From assembly GCA_902562425.1 (NCBI GenBank), contig CACETF010000002.1, positions 124,001-188,000 of the forward strand: a stretch of DNA of 64,000 bases, written 5' to 3'. The DNA is from Porticoccaceae bacterium (GTDB lineage Bacteria; Pseudomonadota; Gammaproteobacteria; Pseudomonadales; Porticoccaceae). Both the position numbers and the translations under genes were made by a program. Below, one piece after another: positions 1 through 9,390 of the stretch; within the stretch, counting starts at the first letter, position 1; the number at the start of each line of letters is the position of its first letter. The notes beneath the pieces were generated by a model. The model saw only the letters and a list, made by a program, of their open reading frames with translations, searched no databases and had not been told where the DNA came from.

Positions 1-2
1 CG

Positions 3-557
3 TTTGGAATGGCTTTGGGACTTATGCTAATACTTATGCTTGCTCACTTTAACAGCTTTTATCAGACATTTTTAATTCTATTTTCCGTAGTAATATCTAC
101 AGCTGGAGTTTTGCTGGGATTGCTGGTCGGTAACGAAGTATTTAGCATCACGCTAACAGGTATTGGTATTGTAGCTTTGGCTGGGATTGTCGTGAATAAT
201 AATATCGTCTTACTCCATACTTATAATCATATAAGAAAAAACAGGATCGGGATTCCACCTGAGGCAGCGGTTTTTGAGGCCACAAAATCTCGTCTCCGAC
301 CGATTATTTTGACTTCGACAACAACCATTGTGGGATTACTCCCTCTCGCCAACGGTATTAGTGTTGACATTGTTAACCGTACATGGGAGCGAGGCGGAAT
401 GATTGTTTCCTGGTGGCAGCCGCTTGCAAGTGCTATTGTCGATGGTTTGTTATTGTCAACCGTAATGACTCTGTTGTTAACTCCAGCCCTGTTAGTTTTA
501 CCGAATAGGATCCATGGGATATTGTCTATGATTGTGTATGCATCAGAAAGGAGGTAG
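3..557 (+). CDS. RND-family efflux pump inner-membrane subunit, C-terminal part (5' end outside window)
   Basis: Only the last ~185 residues are present; the reading frame is open to the left edge. The segment has the hydrophobic helices of the second half of an AcrB/MexB-type transporter, including LTGIGIVALAGIVVNNNIVL and the RPIILTSTTTIVGLLPLA stretch typical of the last four or five membrane helices of RND pumps. Known RND pumps use proton flow to export drugs, metals or lipophilic compounds from the inner membrane through a periplasmic adaptor and an outer-membrane channel. The AcrB proton-relay residues in TM4 would lie upstream, so substrate class cannot be judged. The VNNNIVL motif is more like the hydrophobe/multidrug group than the heavy-metal CusA group, but this is a weak guide. 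A TTG-started small gene follows five bases after the stop. Confidence 0.9.
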   Translation, partial: FGMALGLMLILMLAHFNSFYQTFLILFSVVISTAGVLLGLLVGNEVFSITLTGIGIVALAGIVVNNNIVLLHTYNHIRKNRIGIPPEAAVFEATKSRLRPIILTSTTTIVGLLPLANGISVDIVNRTWERGGMIVSWWQPLASAIVDGLLLSTVMTLLLTPALLVLPNRIHGILSMIVYASERR

Positions 558-562
558 TTTGA

Positions 563-961
563 TTGTATTGTTTGCCGATTAAAAATTCGCTATTATTTAA
601 GAAATTTTTTGATAGATACATAGTGAAGCTAAGTAAAAAATCCATACGAAAAGAGATTTTGGCAAAAACACAAGAATATCTCTGCAATGGTGGATTGATA
701 GAGGAAGTGTTGCTTGGAGAATCAGGCCAAAATACCAAAGAGCCAATAGTTCGACCAGCCTTTAAGATTGACGAATCCTCAAGAAACAAAATTTATCTCA
801 CTGAGGTTGTTTCAACAATAGATGCTCGCAAAGTCAAAACTACTAAGTCCAGACTTCTCACTAAAAATCACTCTGGGAGGCATAAAAAAATCATTTATGA
901 TGATTTTGGTGAACCATTACGCGAAGTATGGGTCGACTCGAAGGTCAGATCAAAACCTTGA
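563..961 (+). CDS. Small basic protein of unknown function, possibly SutA-like
   Basis: 132 residues starting at TTG; GGAGG at 550-554 sits eight bases upstream and decides this start. No signal peptide or membrane helix. A motif near residues 35-50 (ILAKTQEYLCNGGLIEEV) has the FLxxGGxIxEV pattern I associate with the Pseudomonas RNA-polymerase-associated regulator SutA, and the C-terminal part is a separate conserved-looking block (IIYDDFGEPLREVWVD) after a Lys/Arg-rich linker. The gene follows the RND pump with five bases between them and is probably cotranscribed. Function is not recognised with certainty; the SutA resemblance is a short motif only, so treat the product as hypothetical. 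Confidence 0.6.
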   Translation: MYCLPIKNSLLFKKFFDRYIVKLSKKSIRKEILAKTQEYLCNGGLIEEVLLGESGQNTKEPIVRPAFKIDESSRNKIYLTEVVSTIDARKVKTTKSRLLTKNHSGRHKKIIYDDFGEPLREVWVDSKVRSKP

Positions 962-1132
962 AATATAGATTAGTTTTGATTTCTAATTCATATTCCATTA
1001 CAAGTGTAAGCACTAAAGACTTTAACTTTACAACTGCAAGGTCTAATTACTGAACCTAGAACGAGGCAAGGTGTTATTCTATATATCAATTTAACAAAGA
1101 CGGTTGGACAAAATAGGGGTATCGTTCATTCT

Positions 1133-2104
1133 TTATTGCCCCAAAGCTTGCTTTTCCGCATGATAACTGGATCTCACTAGAGGTCCGCAAACAGCATGTG
1201 TGAAACCGATATTTAGCGCATATTTGGCATATTCTTCAAATTCTTTGGGGTTAACAAACCTGTCAATTTTTAAGTGATTAACTGACGGCTGAAGATATTG
1301 GCCCACGGTGAGCATCGTGACACCGCTGGAACGAAGATCATCAATTGTATTGAAGATATCAGTTTTAGTTTCTCCGAGCCCTACCATGAGGCCTGATTTT
1401 GTAGGTATTTCTGGATTCCGTGATAAATATTCGCTCAATAGACGCAGAGACCACTGATAATTTGCTCCCGGTCTAACCTTCCTATACAGATCTGGAATCG
1501 TTTCAATATTGTGATTAAAAACATCGGGTGGAGAATCGCTTAAGATATCCAATGCGACATCCATACGGCCGCGGAAATCGGGCACTAATACTTCGATCTT
1601 CAAATCTGGAATTTTGAGTCTCGCTGAACGGATACAGTCTGCAAAGTGTTTCGCCCCACCATCACGAAGATCATCTCTGTCCACCGAGGTGATCACAACA
1701 TATTTTAAATCCATTTCTGCAATGGCTTGAGATAAATTTCTTGGCTCATTTTTATCTAAGGGTAGAGGCTTCCCATGACCTACATCACAAAATGGACATC
1801 GCCGGGTACAGATATCGCCCATAATCATGAAAGTTGCAGTTCCACTAGAGAAACATTCATTAAGATTAGGGCATGATGCTTCTTCACAGACTGTGGATAG
1901 TCTATTTTTTCGCAGCACATTTTTGATTAGGTGAACCTTTCGAGAGGTGCTAATCGGAGCTCTCAACCATGCCGGCTTCCGAATAATTTCTTTTGATGGA
2001 ATCACTTTTACTGGAATTCGTTCTACCTTGCTTGCGTTTCGGTGCTTTTCTCCTTGCTTCAGTCTCGCAGACCTTTGAGGGGGTAAGATGGCTTTTGTAT
2101 TCAT
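1133..2104 (-). CDS. lipA: Lipoyl synthase
   Basis: Radical-SAM enzyme that inserts two sulfur atoms into the octanoyl group carried by lipoate-dependent proteins such as the pyruvate and 2-oxoglutarate dehydrogenase E2 subunits; cytosolic. 323 residues, the usual length. Both iron-sulfur cluster motifs are visible: the auxiliary cluster [12 protein letters not shown] (C-x4-C-x5-C) and the radical-SAM cluster [10 protein letters not shown] (C-x3-C-x2-C). The C-terminal [11 protein letters not shown] motif supplies the conserved Arg-Ser-Ser-Tyr that ligates the auxiliary cluster. It is the last gene of the dacA-ybeD-lipB-lipA run, 27 bases after lipB, as in many gammaproteobacteria. Confidence 0.97.
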   Translation of the reverse strand: MNTKAILPPQRSARLKQGEKHRNASKVERIPVKVIPSKEIIRKPAWLRAPISTSRKVHLIKNVLRKNRLSTVCEEASCPNLNECFSSGTATFMIMGDICTRRCPFCDVGHGKPLPLDKNEPRNLSQAIAEMDLKYVVITSVDRDDLRDGGAKHFADCIRSARLKIPDLKIEVLVPDFRGRMDVALDILSDSPPDVFNHNIETIPDLYRKVRPGANYQWSLRLLSEYLSRNPEIPTKSGLMVGLGETKTDIFNTIDDLRSSGVTMLTVGQYLQPSVNHLKIDRFVNPKEFEEYAKYALNIGFTHAVCGPLVRSSYHAEKQALGQ

Positions 2105-2131
2105 TAAAGAAAACCTATATTAGTTGAACTC

Positions 2132-2794
2132 TCACATATCATGATTATATGGGAATTGGACAATGTTTGATTGGTAAAATTGGAAGTTCTGTATGAATTT
2201 CTCCAACAAAATAGCTGAGATCATCGGTAGTGATATTTTATCTTTTACTTGGTCAGAAATCTGCGTCATGGTTACATCTTGACCGCATGGATAGATCTGC
2301 TTCCAAGGACTAAGATCCATATCGACGTTTAAACTGAATCCATGATACGAGCAGTAATTTTTGACACGAAGACCTATGGATGCAATTTTCTCATTACCAA
2401 CATAAACCCCAGGAAATCCTGGTTGTGTTGACGCAATTATTTCCCAGCGGTTTAAAGAATCAATAATGATATTTTCTAATTCCGCTACCAACCTACGAAT
2501 GGAAAGATTTTTGCGTTTTAAATCAATTAGCACATAAGCGATCACTTGCCCTAATCCATGATAAGTAACTTGACCTCCTCGGTCGCTCTTAATTACTGGG
2601 ATGTTGTTTGAAAAAAAAATATCCTTTTTTCTACCTGTAAGACCTAAGGTAAAAGTTGGGGGGTGCTCTAACAACCAGATTTCATCTAAAGTTTCAGCTG
2701 TTCTTGTTTTTGTAAAATGGTGCATGGCCATAAGCGTGCTCTGATAAGGCTGGATTCCGAGTTGACGTACTTGAATCTTTTTTGATGCGCACAT
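2132..2794 (-). CDS. lipB: Octanoyltransferase (lipoyl protein ligase B)
   Basis: Transfers octanoate from octanoyl-ACP to the lipoyl domains of target enzymes, the first step of endogenous lipoate synthesis. 220 residues. The family motif GGQVTYHGLGQ and the catalytic Cys/Lys region are seen: K in GNEKIASIGLRV and the active-site Cys in IYPCGQDVTMTQ. Starts two bases after the ybeD stop and precedes lipA, its pathway partner, so the two enzymes are likely made from one transcript. Confidence 0.96.
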   Translation of the reverse strand: MCASKKIQVRQLGIQPYQSTLMAMHHFTKTRTAETLDEIWLLEHPPTFTLGLTGRKKDIFFSNNIPVIKSDRGGQVTYHGLGQVIAYVLIDLKRKNLSIRRLVAELENIIIDSLNRWEIIASTQPGFPGVYVGNEKIASIGLRVKNYCSYHGFSLNVDMDLSPWKQIYPCGQDVTMTQISDQVKDKISLPMISAILLEKFIQNFQFYQSNIVQFPYNHDM

Positions 2795-2796
2795 TT

Positions 2797-3063
2797 TTAG
2801 AGCACCAAACGTACGTGAGAGCAGGCCTTTAGGTCATGAAAAATAGCATCAAGTTGTGGTTTTCCTATTGCAATAATATTCACGGTCAAGGCGATCCAAG
2901 TACCACGTTTACTAATTCGTGTTGATGTGAGGTTTTGATCAAAGTTTGGGACAGAGTTCTTTAGCACGGTAGTTACTTGTGATTTAAAATCCGGGTGATT
3001 TTCTCCAATAATTTTAATTGGGTAGTCGCAGGGAAAGATGACTTTGGGCGGCTCATTTAACAT
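2797..3063 (-). CDS. ybeD: YbeD family (DUF493) small regulatory-like protein
   Basis: 88 residues with the alpha/beta ferredoxin-like pattern of DUF493 (FPCDYPIKIIGENHPDF at the N terminus, then GTWIALTVNIIA and a final LDAIFHDLKACSHVRLVL). The family has an ACT-like fold; its role is unproven, but its constant location between dacA and lipB has led to the suggestion that it regulates lipoate metabolism. Here it keeps that place, 65 bases after dacA and two bases before lipB. Confidence 0.9.
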   Translation of the reverse strand: MLNEPPKVIFPCDYPIKIIGENHPDFKSQVTTVLKNSVPNFDQNLTSTRISKRGTWIALTVNIIAIGKPQLDAIFHDLKACSHVRLVL

Positions 3064-3128
3064 TGATTTAAGCGGAGCGGTATTAAGCGCATTTTATATT
3101 CGAGCATAAGGTGAATCCCTTTAAAAGA

Positions 3129-4304
3129 TCAGGACATTAGTTCAGTTAGGAATAGTACAATCCAGTCAAATAAACGAGCTAACAGTCCAGACTGCGGTAT
3201 ATCTTTTTCCAAAACGATAGCTGTATCGATGAGATCCTTTTCGGTCAGACTCACTTGGAGTCGACCAACTTCTTGTCTAGCCAATAGGGGGGCGTTAAGC
3301 TGCTCATCAATGATAATTTTCGCAGCCAAAAGTTCTTCTGCTCGTTTTGGGAAGGTGAGAGTAACATCATTAGCTACTACGAGATTTACATAGCTTTCCA
3401 CTCCGAACCAAACTTTTACATTTTCTTTGATTAAGTCGCCTGCCGAGTATATTTTTTTCGTGGTAAAATGACGAAATCCATAAGTGAGAAGTTTTTGCGA
3501 TTGGCGTGCTCTGATTTCCGCGCTTGGAGCACCCATAACAACGGAAATCAAACGCATATCATTTCGTTTAGCAGATGCGACAAGACAGTACCCAGCTGCC
3601 TGCGTGTGTCCTGTTTTTAATCCATCCACTGTGCTGTCGCGCCATAATAGGCGATTTCGATTGGGTTGATTGATATTGTTGTGTTGAAAATATTTTTCAG
3701 AATATATTGCATAATGATTCTGGTCGCCTTGCACAATGGCCCTTGCAAGAATGGATAAGTCGCGCGCAGATGACCTCATTTCATCGGCGGGTAGGCCTGT
3801 AGAATTTGAAAAAAAAGTGTTACTCATACCTATATTTCGGGCAGTTTGGTTCATAAGGACACTAAAACTTTCTTCATTACCGCTTATATGTTCCGCCAAA
3901 GCTATGGCAGCATCATTTCCAGATTGGATTATGATCCCTCGGATTAAATCAATGACAGAAACTTGACTCCTCGGGTTGAGAAACATCGTCGAGCCATCTG
4001 TTTTGGCGCCCCCTTTGGCCCAAGCATTATCGCTGATGGTAACGTTTTCAAATTGATCTAACATGCCCATACTTATCTGATTTGAAGCTATATAGGTCGT
4101 CATCATTTTTACCAAACTGGCGGGAGGTAAAGCTTCATCGGCATTATGCTCTGAAATGACAAATCCTGTTTGTGCATCCATCAAGATCCAGGATTTAGCA
4201 GCTATTTCTGGGGCTTTTGGTAATGCCTCCTGTCCTAGGATTGATTGTGAAATTGAGATGGAGACAATGCAGCTCAATGCGCTTATAAGCCATTTTTTGG
4301 ACAT
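3129..4304 (-). CDS. dacA: D-alanyl-D-alanine carboxypeptidase (PBP5/PBP6 family)
   Basis: Removes the terminal D-Ala of peptidoglycan pentapeptides on the periplasmic face of the inner membrane, controlling cross-linking. All three penicillin-binding motifs are present: SLVK (PPASLVKMM), SGN (IQSGNDAA) and KTG (DGLKTGHTQ). A signal peptide occupies the first ~25 residues and the C terminus ends in an amphipathic/hydrophobic anchor (LLARLFDWIVLFLTELMS) as in PBP5. I chose the ATG at 4304 because AGAAGGAG lies about nine bases upstream; a longer frame to 4340 would put extra residues ahead of the signal peptide. 391 residues, close to PBP5. Adjacent to rlpA and ybeD in the conserved order. Confidence 0.95.
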   Translation of the reverse strand: MSKKWLISALSCIVSISISQSILGQEALPKAPEIAAKSWILMDAQTGFVISEHNADEALPPASLVKMMTTYIASNQISMGMLDQFENVTISDNAWAKGGAKTDGSTMFLNPRSQVSVIDLIRGIIIQSGNDAAIALAEHISGNEESFSVLMNQTARNIGMSNTFFSNSTGLPADEMRSSARDLSILARAIVQGDQNHYAIYSEKYFQHNNINQPNRNRLLWRDSTVDGLKTGHTQAAGYCLVASAKRNDMRLISVVMGAPSAEIRARQSQKLLTYGFRHFTTKKIYSAGDLIKENVKVWFGVESYVNLVVANDVTLTFPKRAEELLAAKIIIDEQLNAPLLARQEVGRLQVSLTEKDLIDTAIVLEKDIPQSGLLARLFDWIVLFLTELMS

Positions 4305-4400
4305 AAAATTGTTAACTCCTTCTAACAAAAATCTCAACAATCATACTATCATTTTGGGTTATTTTGTTAACCCTTCAAATTCTAAACTTTTTGAGAGACT

Positions 4401-5208
4401 TCATGGTCGCAACAAGATTGGTGTAATACTGAAATTCTTCTTTAACACGTCACTGAGCTTATTTACGGCATTTAGATTTGTTAGTGGTCCAATTATTATT
4501 TTTGTAAGGTTATTCTCTTCGAGCAGGTTAATGGGAGTCGATGTAAGTGTTACCAGATTAGCGTGAAATTGTTTTGCAGCTTCCAGAGTCGAGAAAGCAC
4601 CGGCTTGAAGGTATAGACCTCCCGAAAAGTCAAAATGCGCTTTTTCTTTGATATAAGCTACTGTTGTTTTGGAAGTGGCCAAAGTATCGTTCAGCACAGT
4701 CTTTGAAGGTGTTATAACTTCAACTTCCACTTGCGTTGTACCTTTCTCAACAAAATCGAGTTTTAGCGCAGCGACGTACGAAAGGTCAATAATTCTGTTC
4801 GAGTGAAATGGACCACGATCATTGATTCTTACCACGACAGATTTCTGGTTACTCATGTTGGTTACTTTTGCATATGTAGGTATTGGAAGAACAGTATGCG
4901 CTGCAGTCATTGCATACATATCATAAATTTCCCCATTAGCTGTTCTTCGACCGTGAAATTTCCGTCCATACCATGATGCTATGCCTTTTTGTTTATAGCC
5001 CTCGGCAGTGGGAAGCAAGTGATATGTTACACCGAATTGAGTGTATGGATTGCGGTTGCCTGCACGAGTAATCTTTTCAATTTTGGGGATTACTTCTGGT
5101 ATCGAGTCGATGTTTATTGCTTCACCGGGGCCGTCTTTGCTTGGCACGCTATATTCTATGCTGCTGCAACCACATAAAAAAAAAATAGATAGAAAGTTTT
5201 ACTAACAA
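4401..5208 (-). CDS. rlpA: RlpA septal ring lytic transglycosylase/SPOR lipoprotein, with an apparent frameshift in the signal peptide
   Basis: The body encodes a double-psi beta-barrel RlpA domain (GIASWYGRKFHGRRTANGEI, then VVRINDRGPFHSNRIIDLS with the catalytic Asp) and a C-terminal SPOR domain that binds denuded glycan at the septum. The intact frame starts only at a GTG (5147) and lacks an export signal. Reading upstream, the same frame gives a lipobox-like LCGCSS but no start codon before a stop. A TTG at 5208, overlapping the mltB stop, opens a second frame (MLVKLSIY...) that would join the lipobox if the run of ten A (5176-5185, plus strand) were one base shorter, giving a perfect lipoprotein signal peptide. 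So the gene is either one base off by sequencing error, switched off, or rescued by slippage. The TTG has no strong ribosome site and may use coupling to mltB. Confidence 0.85.
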
Positions 5209-6374
5209 AAAGTCGTAGGACCACAATATTGACTCCGTATTAACTCGCTTAATTGATAGACAGCCATCGCATATTTAATGCGAGGGTTGTAACGGCTTAT
5301 TGCATAAAAGTTTTGTAGTCCTAGCCAATATTCCTTCTCTGCACCAACATCTAGCATTATTGGGAGAGCGAGCCGATTTGGGTCTGCGGGCTCAAGGGCA
5401 GATAGCCCCGCTGCCTTTAGATCACCAATCGATAATGATGGCTTTGATAATTTGTTGAATTTCAATTGTGTTGGTAAAAAAAGAGTTTCCCCAACGGATA
5501 ACACGTCTGCATCTAAAAGCGTGTTTTCTCGTTGTATTTCAGCAACTGTGAGCCCGAAGGAATTGGCGATGGAATAAAGCGTATCTCCAGGTTTGATCCT
5601 ATAGTTTGAGGGTGACTCTATGCCACTTGTCGGGCTTCGTTCTCCGCGTAAGGCAACAATATCGCCGGCAACCCAGCCATGGTGAGTAAAATAATTTGCA
5701 ACGCTTCCTATCGCGTCACTCGGATTTTTCCAAATATCTGCGAAATGATCTCCATCGAAATCTACAGCAAAATTTCTGTAGCTGTTGGGCATGAACTGCC
5801 CTAAACCCATCGCGCCAGCGTATGACCCAATTAAATTGGTTGGATCTTGTTTTTGCTCGCGCGCGAGCAAAAGCAAATTCTCAAGTTGTACTGTAAAAAA
5901 TACCCTACGAGATTCTCGTTTCTCGATTTCTGTGTAGTAATCGAAAGCTAACGTACAAAGAGCATCGATAACCCTGTGGGATCCTACATTACGTCCATAA
6001 TTTGTTTCTACGCCGATAATGCTTACTATTATTGCAGCATTGACACCAAATCTTTCCTCAGCTTGCTGCAAGAATGATTCATTTTTCTTCCAGAATGTCA
6101 CACCATTTTCGATTCGCTGTTTAGTTATAAAGTGCTTCCTATATTGGTGCCAAGGTTTGGTTTTCTCTGCAGGACGTTGCATTGCCTTAATTACTGACTC
6201 TGACCGTTTTGCGATTTTCAATAGTGCAATTGTCGATGATTTTGAGAACTTATGTTTATCAAACATATGCTCCGCGAACCGAATACCATCGGGATGATTT
6301 GAATAATCGCTTGAGACCGTAGATGAAAGAAATAAACACATAATTCCGATTGTGTAGAATTGCTTTTTTTTCAA
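5202..6374 (-). CDS. mltB: MltB-family lytic murein transglycosylase with an inserted LysM domain
   Basis: Cleaves the glycan strand of peptidoglycan with 1,6-anhydro ring formation. 390 residues with a signal peptide (1-22). The catalytic Glu is E123 in GVETNYGR; the SLT-fold block YAGAMGLGQFMPNSYR (residues 185-200) and the DFDGDHFADIW calcium-loop-like segment are clear. Residues 258-301 (YRIKPGDTLYSIA to VGETLFLP) form a LysM glycan-binding domain lying between the catalytic core and the C-terminal helical segment, not at an end. E. coli MltB lacks this. The start overlaps the rodA stop by four bases (ATGA), so the two are translationally coupled, and the stop overlaps the putative rlpA TTG start. 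Confidence 0.93.
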   Translation of the reverse strand: MKKKQFYTIGIMCLFLSSTVSSDYSNHPDGIRFAEHMFDKHKFSKSSTIALLKIAKRSESVIKAMQRPAEKTKPWHQYRKHFITKQRIENGVTFWKKNESFLQQAEERFGVNAAIIVSIIGVETNYGRNVGSHRVIDALCTLAFDYYTEIEKRESRRVFFTVQLENLLLLAREQKQDPTNLIGSYAGAMGLGQFMPNSYRNFAVDFDGDHFADIWKNPSDAIGSVANYFTHHGWVAGDIVALRGERSPTSGIESPSNYRIKPGDTLYSIANSFGLTVAEIQRENTLLDADVLSVGETLFLPTQLKFNKLSKPSLSIGDLKAAGLSALEPADPNRLALPIMLDVGAEKEYWLGLQNFYAISRYNPRIKYAMAVYQLSELIRSQYCGPTTFC

Positions 6375-7510
6375 CTTACGCTCCTACTTTTTTTTGATTC
6401 ATTTCCTATCGACATAATGATACCAAATCCGGCGAACAAGGTCACAATTGCAGTACCGCCATAGCTAATTAAAGGCAGCGGAGCACCTACGACTGGCAAT
6501 AATCCTGAAACCATGCAGAGATTAACAATAACAAAGATAAAAAAGGTGTAAGCAACACTTCCAGCCATTAATCGCCCAAACATTGTTAATGAATTCAGAC
6601 CGATGTAAAGACACCTTGCTATTAGCATTGTGTATAACATACAGAGAATTAATACTCCGATAAGGCCAAACTCCTCGGCAAGCACTGCTATAATAAAATC
6701 AGTATGGCTCTCAGGTAAGAAATTAAGTTGCGACTGCGTTCCTTGCGTCCAACCCTTTCCTGACCAACCTCCGGACCCTATTGCCGTGGTTGATTGGATG
6801 ATGTTCCATCCAGCTCCTAATTTATCATGTTGAGGATTTAGTAACGTTAATACCCTCTGTTTTTGGTAATCAAGCATTACGAAAAACCATAGACTCGGCA
6901 AGGCGGCCAGCGCAAGGATGAAAGCCCCAATTAGGTAACGACGCTTAATTCCAGCCAAAAATAGAACAAAAAAACCGGTCGCAGAGATTAATAAAGCAGT
7001 ACCTAGGTCAGGTTGTCGTAACACAAGTAATACTGGCACTGAAATTAAAATCACGGCAGCACTCACGTGTTTTAAAGACGGAGGAATCGAGCGTTTAGCG
7101 ATGTAAGCAGAAATCATCAAAGGAACACATATTTTCATGAGCTCTGATGGTTGAAGGCGAGTAAATTTTAGATCTAACCAACGCTGGGCGCCATTTATTT
7201 CAATTCCTGCTTGTAAAACGCCAACAAGTGCGATAACTCCAATTAAATATACTATCAATGCCCAGCGTTCCCAAAAACGCTGGGGGAATTGAGCAAATAA
7301 AATCATTATAAAAAAGCCCGCGAGTATAAAGGTTAATTGTCTCCTCACGTAAAAAACACTTTGCCCTGTTGCGCTGTAGATAATTAGAAGTCCCACTCCG
7401 CATAAAATTAGCAAAATTACGGCAAGTGTGTAATCCACTTGTATAGATCGACGCAGCTGAATGGTACCACCGGGTGTTTGTAATTGACGGACAAAGTCAC
7501 TTTTGTACAT
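6371..7510 (-). CDS. rodA: Peptidoglycan glycosyltransferase RodA (SEDS family)
   Basis: Polymerises lipid II during cylindrical elongation, working with PBP2. 379 residues with about ten membrane helices; SEDS signatures include QPDLGTALL, the catalytic-Asp region following it, and a C-terminal VVGAPLPLISYGGTAIV block. Three bases separate it from mrdA, its partner transpeptidase, and it overlaps mltB by four bases. Together with rlpA and dacA these genes form the side-wall synthesis block of a rod-shaped cell. Confidence 0.96.
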   Translation of the reverse strand: MYKSDFVRQLQTPGGTIQLRRSIQVDYTLAVILLILCGVGLLIIYSATGQSVFYVRRQLTFILAGFFIMILFAQFPQRFWERWALIVYLIGVIALVGVLQAGIEINGAQRWLDLKFTRLQPSELMKICVPLMISAYIAKRSIPPSLKHVSAAVILISVPVLLVLRQPDLGTALLISATGFFVLFLAGIKRRYLIGAFILALAALPSLWFFVMLDYQKQRVLTLLNPQHDKLGAGWNIIQSTTAIGSGGWSGKGWTQGTQSQLNFLPESHTDFIIAVLAEEFGLIGVLILCMLYTMLIARCLYIGLNSLTMFGRLMAGSVAYTFFIFVIVNLCMVSGLLPVVGAPLPLISYGGTAIVTLFAGFGIIMSIGNESKKSRSVS

Positions 7511-7513
7511 TAT

Positions 7514-9376
7514 TCATCTATCCACAAGCATCTTTTTTTCAACTTTCTTGAAATAAGAATCTAGAATAACACGAGCAATTGGCGCTGCAGTAGAGCTTCC
7601 GTGCTCGCCATTTTCTACAATTAAAGCCATCGCAATTTCTGGATCTTCCACTGGTGCAAAAGCGATGAACAAGGCGTGATCCCATTGAGTTTGGTCAATT
7701 TGTGTTTTATCGTATTCTTCGTCTGCATCAATACTAATCACTTGCGCAGTGCCCGTCTTCCCAGCTATCGTGTAATTAAGATCCTTCCCGATTCGGTGGG
7801 CAGTCCCTTGCGGAGTGTGAACCACGTTCTGCATTGCTTGGTGCATGTAGGTCCAGTATTCTGCTTGAATATCCACGGGCATTAGCGAAATACTATCACT
7901 TTTTAAATGCAGATCATTTTTTGAGTCAACAAGCTTTGGTACAATGTGAGAACCTCGAGAGGCTATTCTCGCCGTCATCACAGCTAGTTGAAGTGGAGTA
8001 GTAAGCATGAAACCTTGTCCAATACTTACATTAATAGTATCACCATCAAACCAAGGTTCGCCGAGCGTATGTTTTTTCCATAATTTTGAAGGCATGATCC
8101 CAGGCTGCTCGCCATGCAGATCTATTCCAGTGACTTGGCCAAGACCGAACTTTGAGCTAAATGAAGCCAAAGTTTCTATACCAATATCTAAGCCCATATT
8201 GTAAAAGTAGACATCACAAGATTCGATTATTGCTTGCGCTAGGTCAATACCATCTCCATGCCCACCTTTTTCTGAATTATGGTCACGCCAAGGGCGTTCA
8301 ACTCCTTGCAAAATAAAAAAGCCGGGGTCATCAATTACGTGTTCAGTGGTTATGCTCTTGTTTTGGAGTCCAATAAGACCAAACATTGGTTTAATTGTTG
8401 ATCCTGGGGGATACTGTCCACGAATTGCACGGTTAAACAACGGTTGGTTTTTTGACTTTACTAATTCTGAATACTCTGTCTGGCTTATTCCCAGGACGAA
8501 TTTATTAGGGTCATAGCTGGGTGTACTTACCATCGCAAGTATTCCCCCTGTTTTGATCTCGATGGCTACGAAAGCTGCACGCCTGTCTTGCAAGATCTCT
8601 TGCGCTGTGCGTTGAAGGTTCGCGTCTAAATATAACTTTAAATTGGCCCCTGGAATTGGGTCCTCTTTGCTAAGGGATCTCATTACGCGTCCGCGAGCAT
8701 TAGTTTCAACGTGCTCATGCCCTAACTTGCCCAAGAGAGCATTTTCATAGTATTTTTCGATTCCCAGCTTCCCAATAAAATCCGTTCCACGGTAAAGCGA
8801 TGTATCGATATTTCGCGTTTCTGTTTCATTTATGCGGCCAACATAACCAATTACATGAGCAAAAAATGGACCTTGTGGGTAATAGCGCGTGAGTTTCGCA
8901 AAAACCTCGGCTCCGTCTAATCTGAAGCTATTGACAGCAAGAATGCTTCGTTCATTCTCACTAAGATTATACTTGAGAGGAATATTTTGGTAAGGCTTAC
9001 GACGTTTGAGTCTCTCTCTAAATTGAGCGATGTCTTGGGGAGAAATATTAATTAGCTTTTGGAGGTCTTCAATAAGAACCTCTAAGTTACTGCTTCGCTC
9101 ATTCACGATTGTAAGATTATAAGTTGGCTGATTATCTGCTAACAACTCACCATTGCGATCAAAAATCAATCCTCGTGGTGGGCTCACAGGACGCATCAAA
9201 ACTCGGTTGTTGTTTGATTGTGTGACAAAATCTTGATGCCGATTGACTTGTAGATCGAAATAGCGCCCCAAGACTAAAATTCCCATCATAATAGCGAGCA
9301 TTGATGCAAAAAAGACCCGTCTTGAAAACAGTTGCTTCATTTCCGTATCGTTAACAAAAGCAGAATTTTCGTCCAT
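7514..9376 (-). CDS. mrdA: Penicillin-binding protein 2 (elongation transpeptidase)
   Basis: 620 residues, type II membrane protein with one N-terminal helix (~18-40), a PBP dimerisation domain, then a transpeptidase domain. Active-site motifs are seen in order: STIK in PPGSTIKPM (acyl-serine), SCD in ESCDVYFYN, and KTGT in AGKTGTAQV. Known role: cross-linking of side-wall peptidoglycan in the elongasome with RodA and MreBCD. It lies 14 bases after rlmH in the standard order. No mutation of a key residue is seen. Confidence 0.96.
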   Translation of the reverse strand: MDENSAFVNDTEMKQLFSRRVFFASMLAIMMGILVLGRYFDLQVNRHQDFVTQSNNNRVLMRPVSPPRGLIFDRNGELLADNQPTYNLTIVNERSSNLEVLIEDLQKLINISPQDIAQFRERLKRRKPYQNIPLKYNLSENERSILAVNSFRLDGAEVFAKLTRYYPQGPFFAHVIGYVGRINETETRNIDTSLYRGTDFIGKLGIEKYYENALLGKLGHEHVETNARGRVMRSLSKEDPIPGANLKLYLDANLQRTAQEILQDRRAAFVAIEIKTGGILAMVSTPSYDPNKFVLGISQTEYSELVKSKNQPLFNRAIRGQYPPGSTIKPMFGLIGLQNKSITTEHVIDDPGFFILQGVERPWRDHNSEKGGHGDGIDLAQAIIESCDVYFYNMGLDIGIETLASFSSKFGLGQVTGIDLHGEQPGIMPSKLWKKHTLGEPWFDGDTINVSIGQGFMLTTPLQLAVMTARIASRGSHIVPKLVDSKNDLHLKSDSISLMPVDIQAEYWTYMHQAMQNVVHTPQGTAHRIGKDLNYTIAGKTGTAQVISIDADEEYDKTQIDQTQWDHALFIAFAPVEDPEIAMALIVENGEHGSSTAAPIARVILDSYFKKVEKKMLVDR

Positions 9377-9390
9377 TTTTATTCTTCTCT

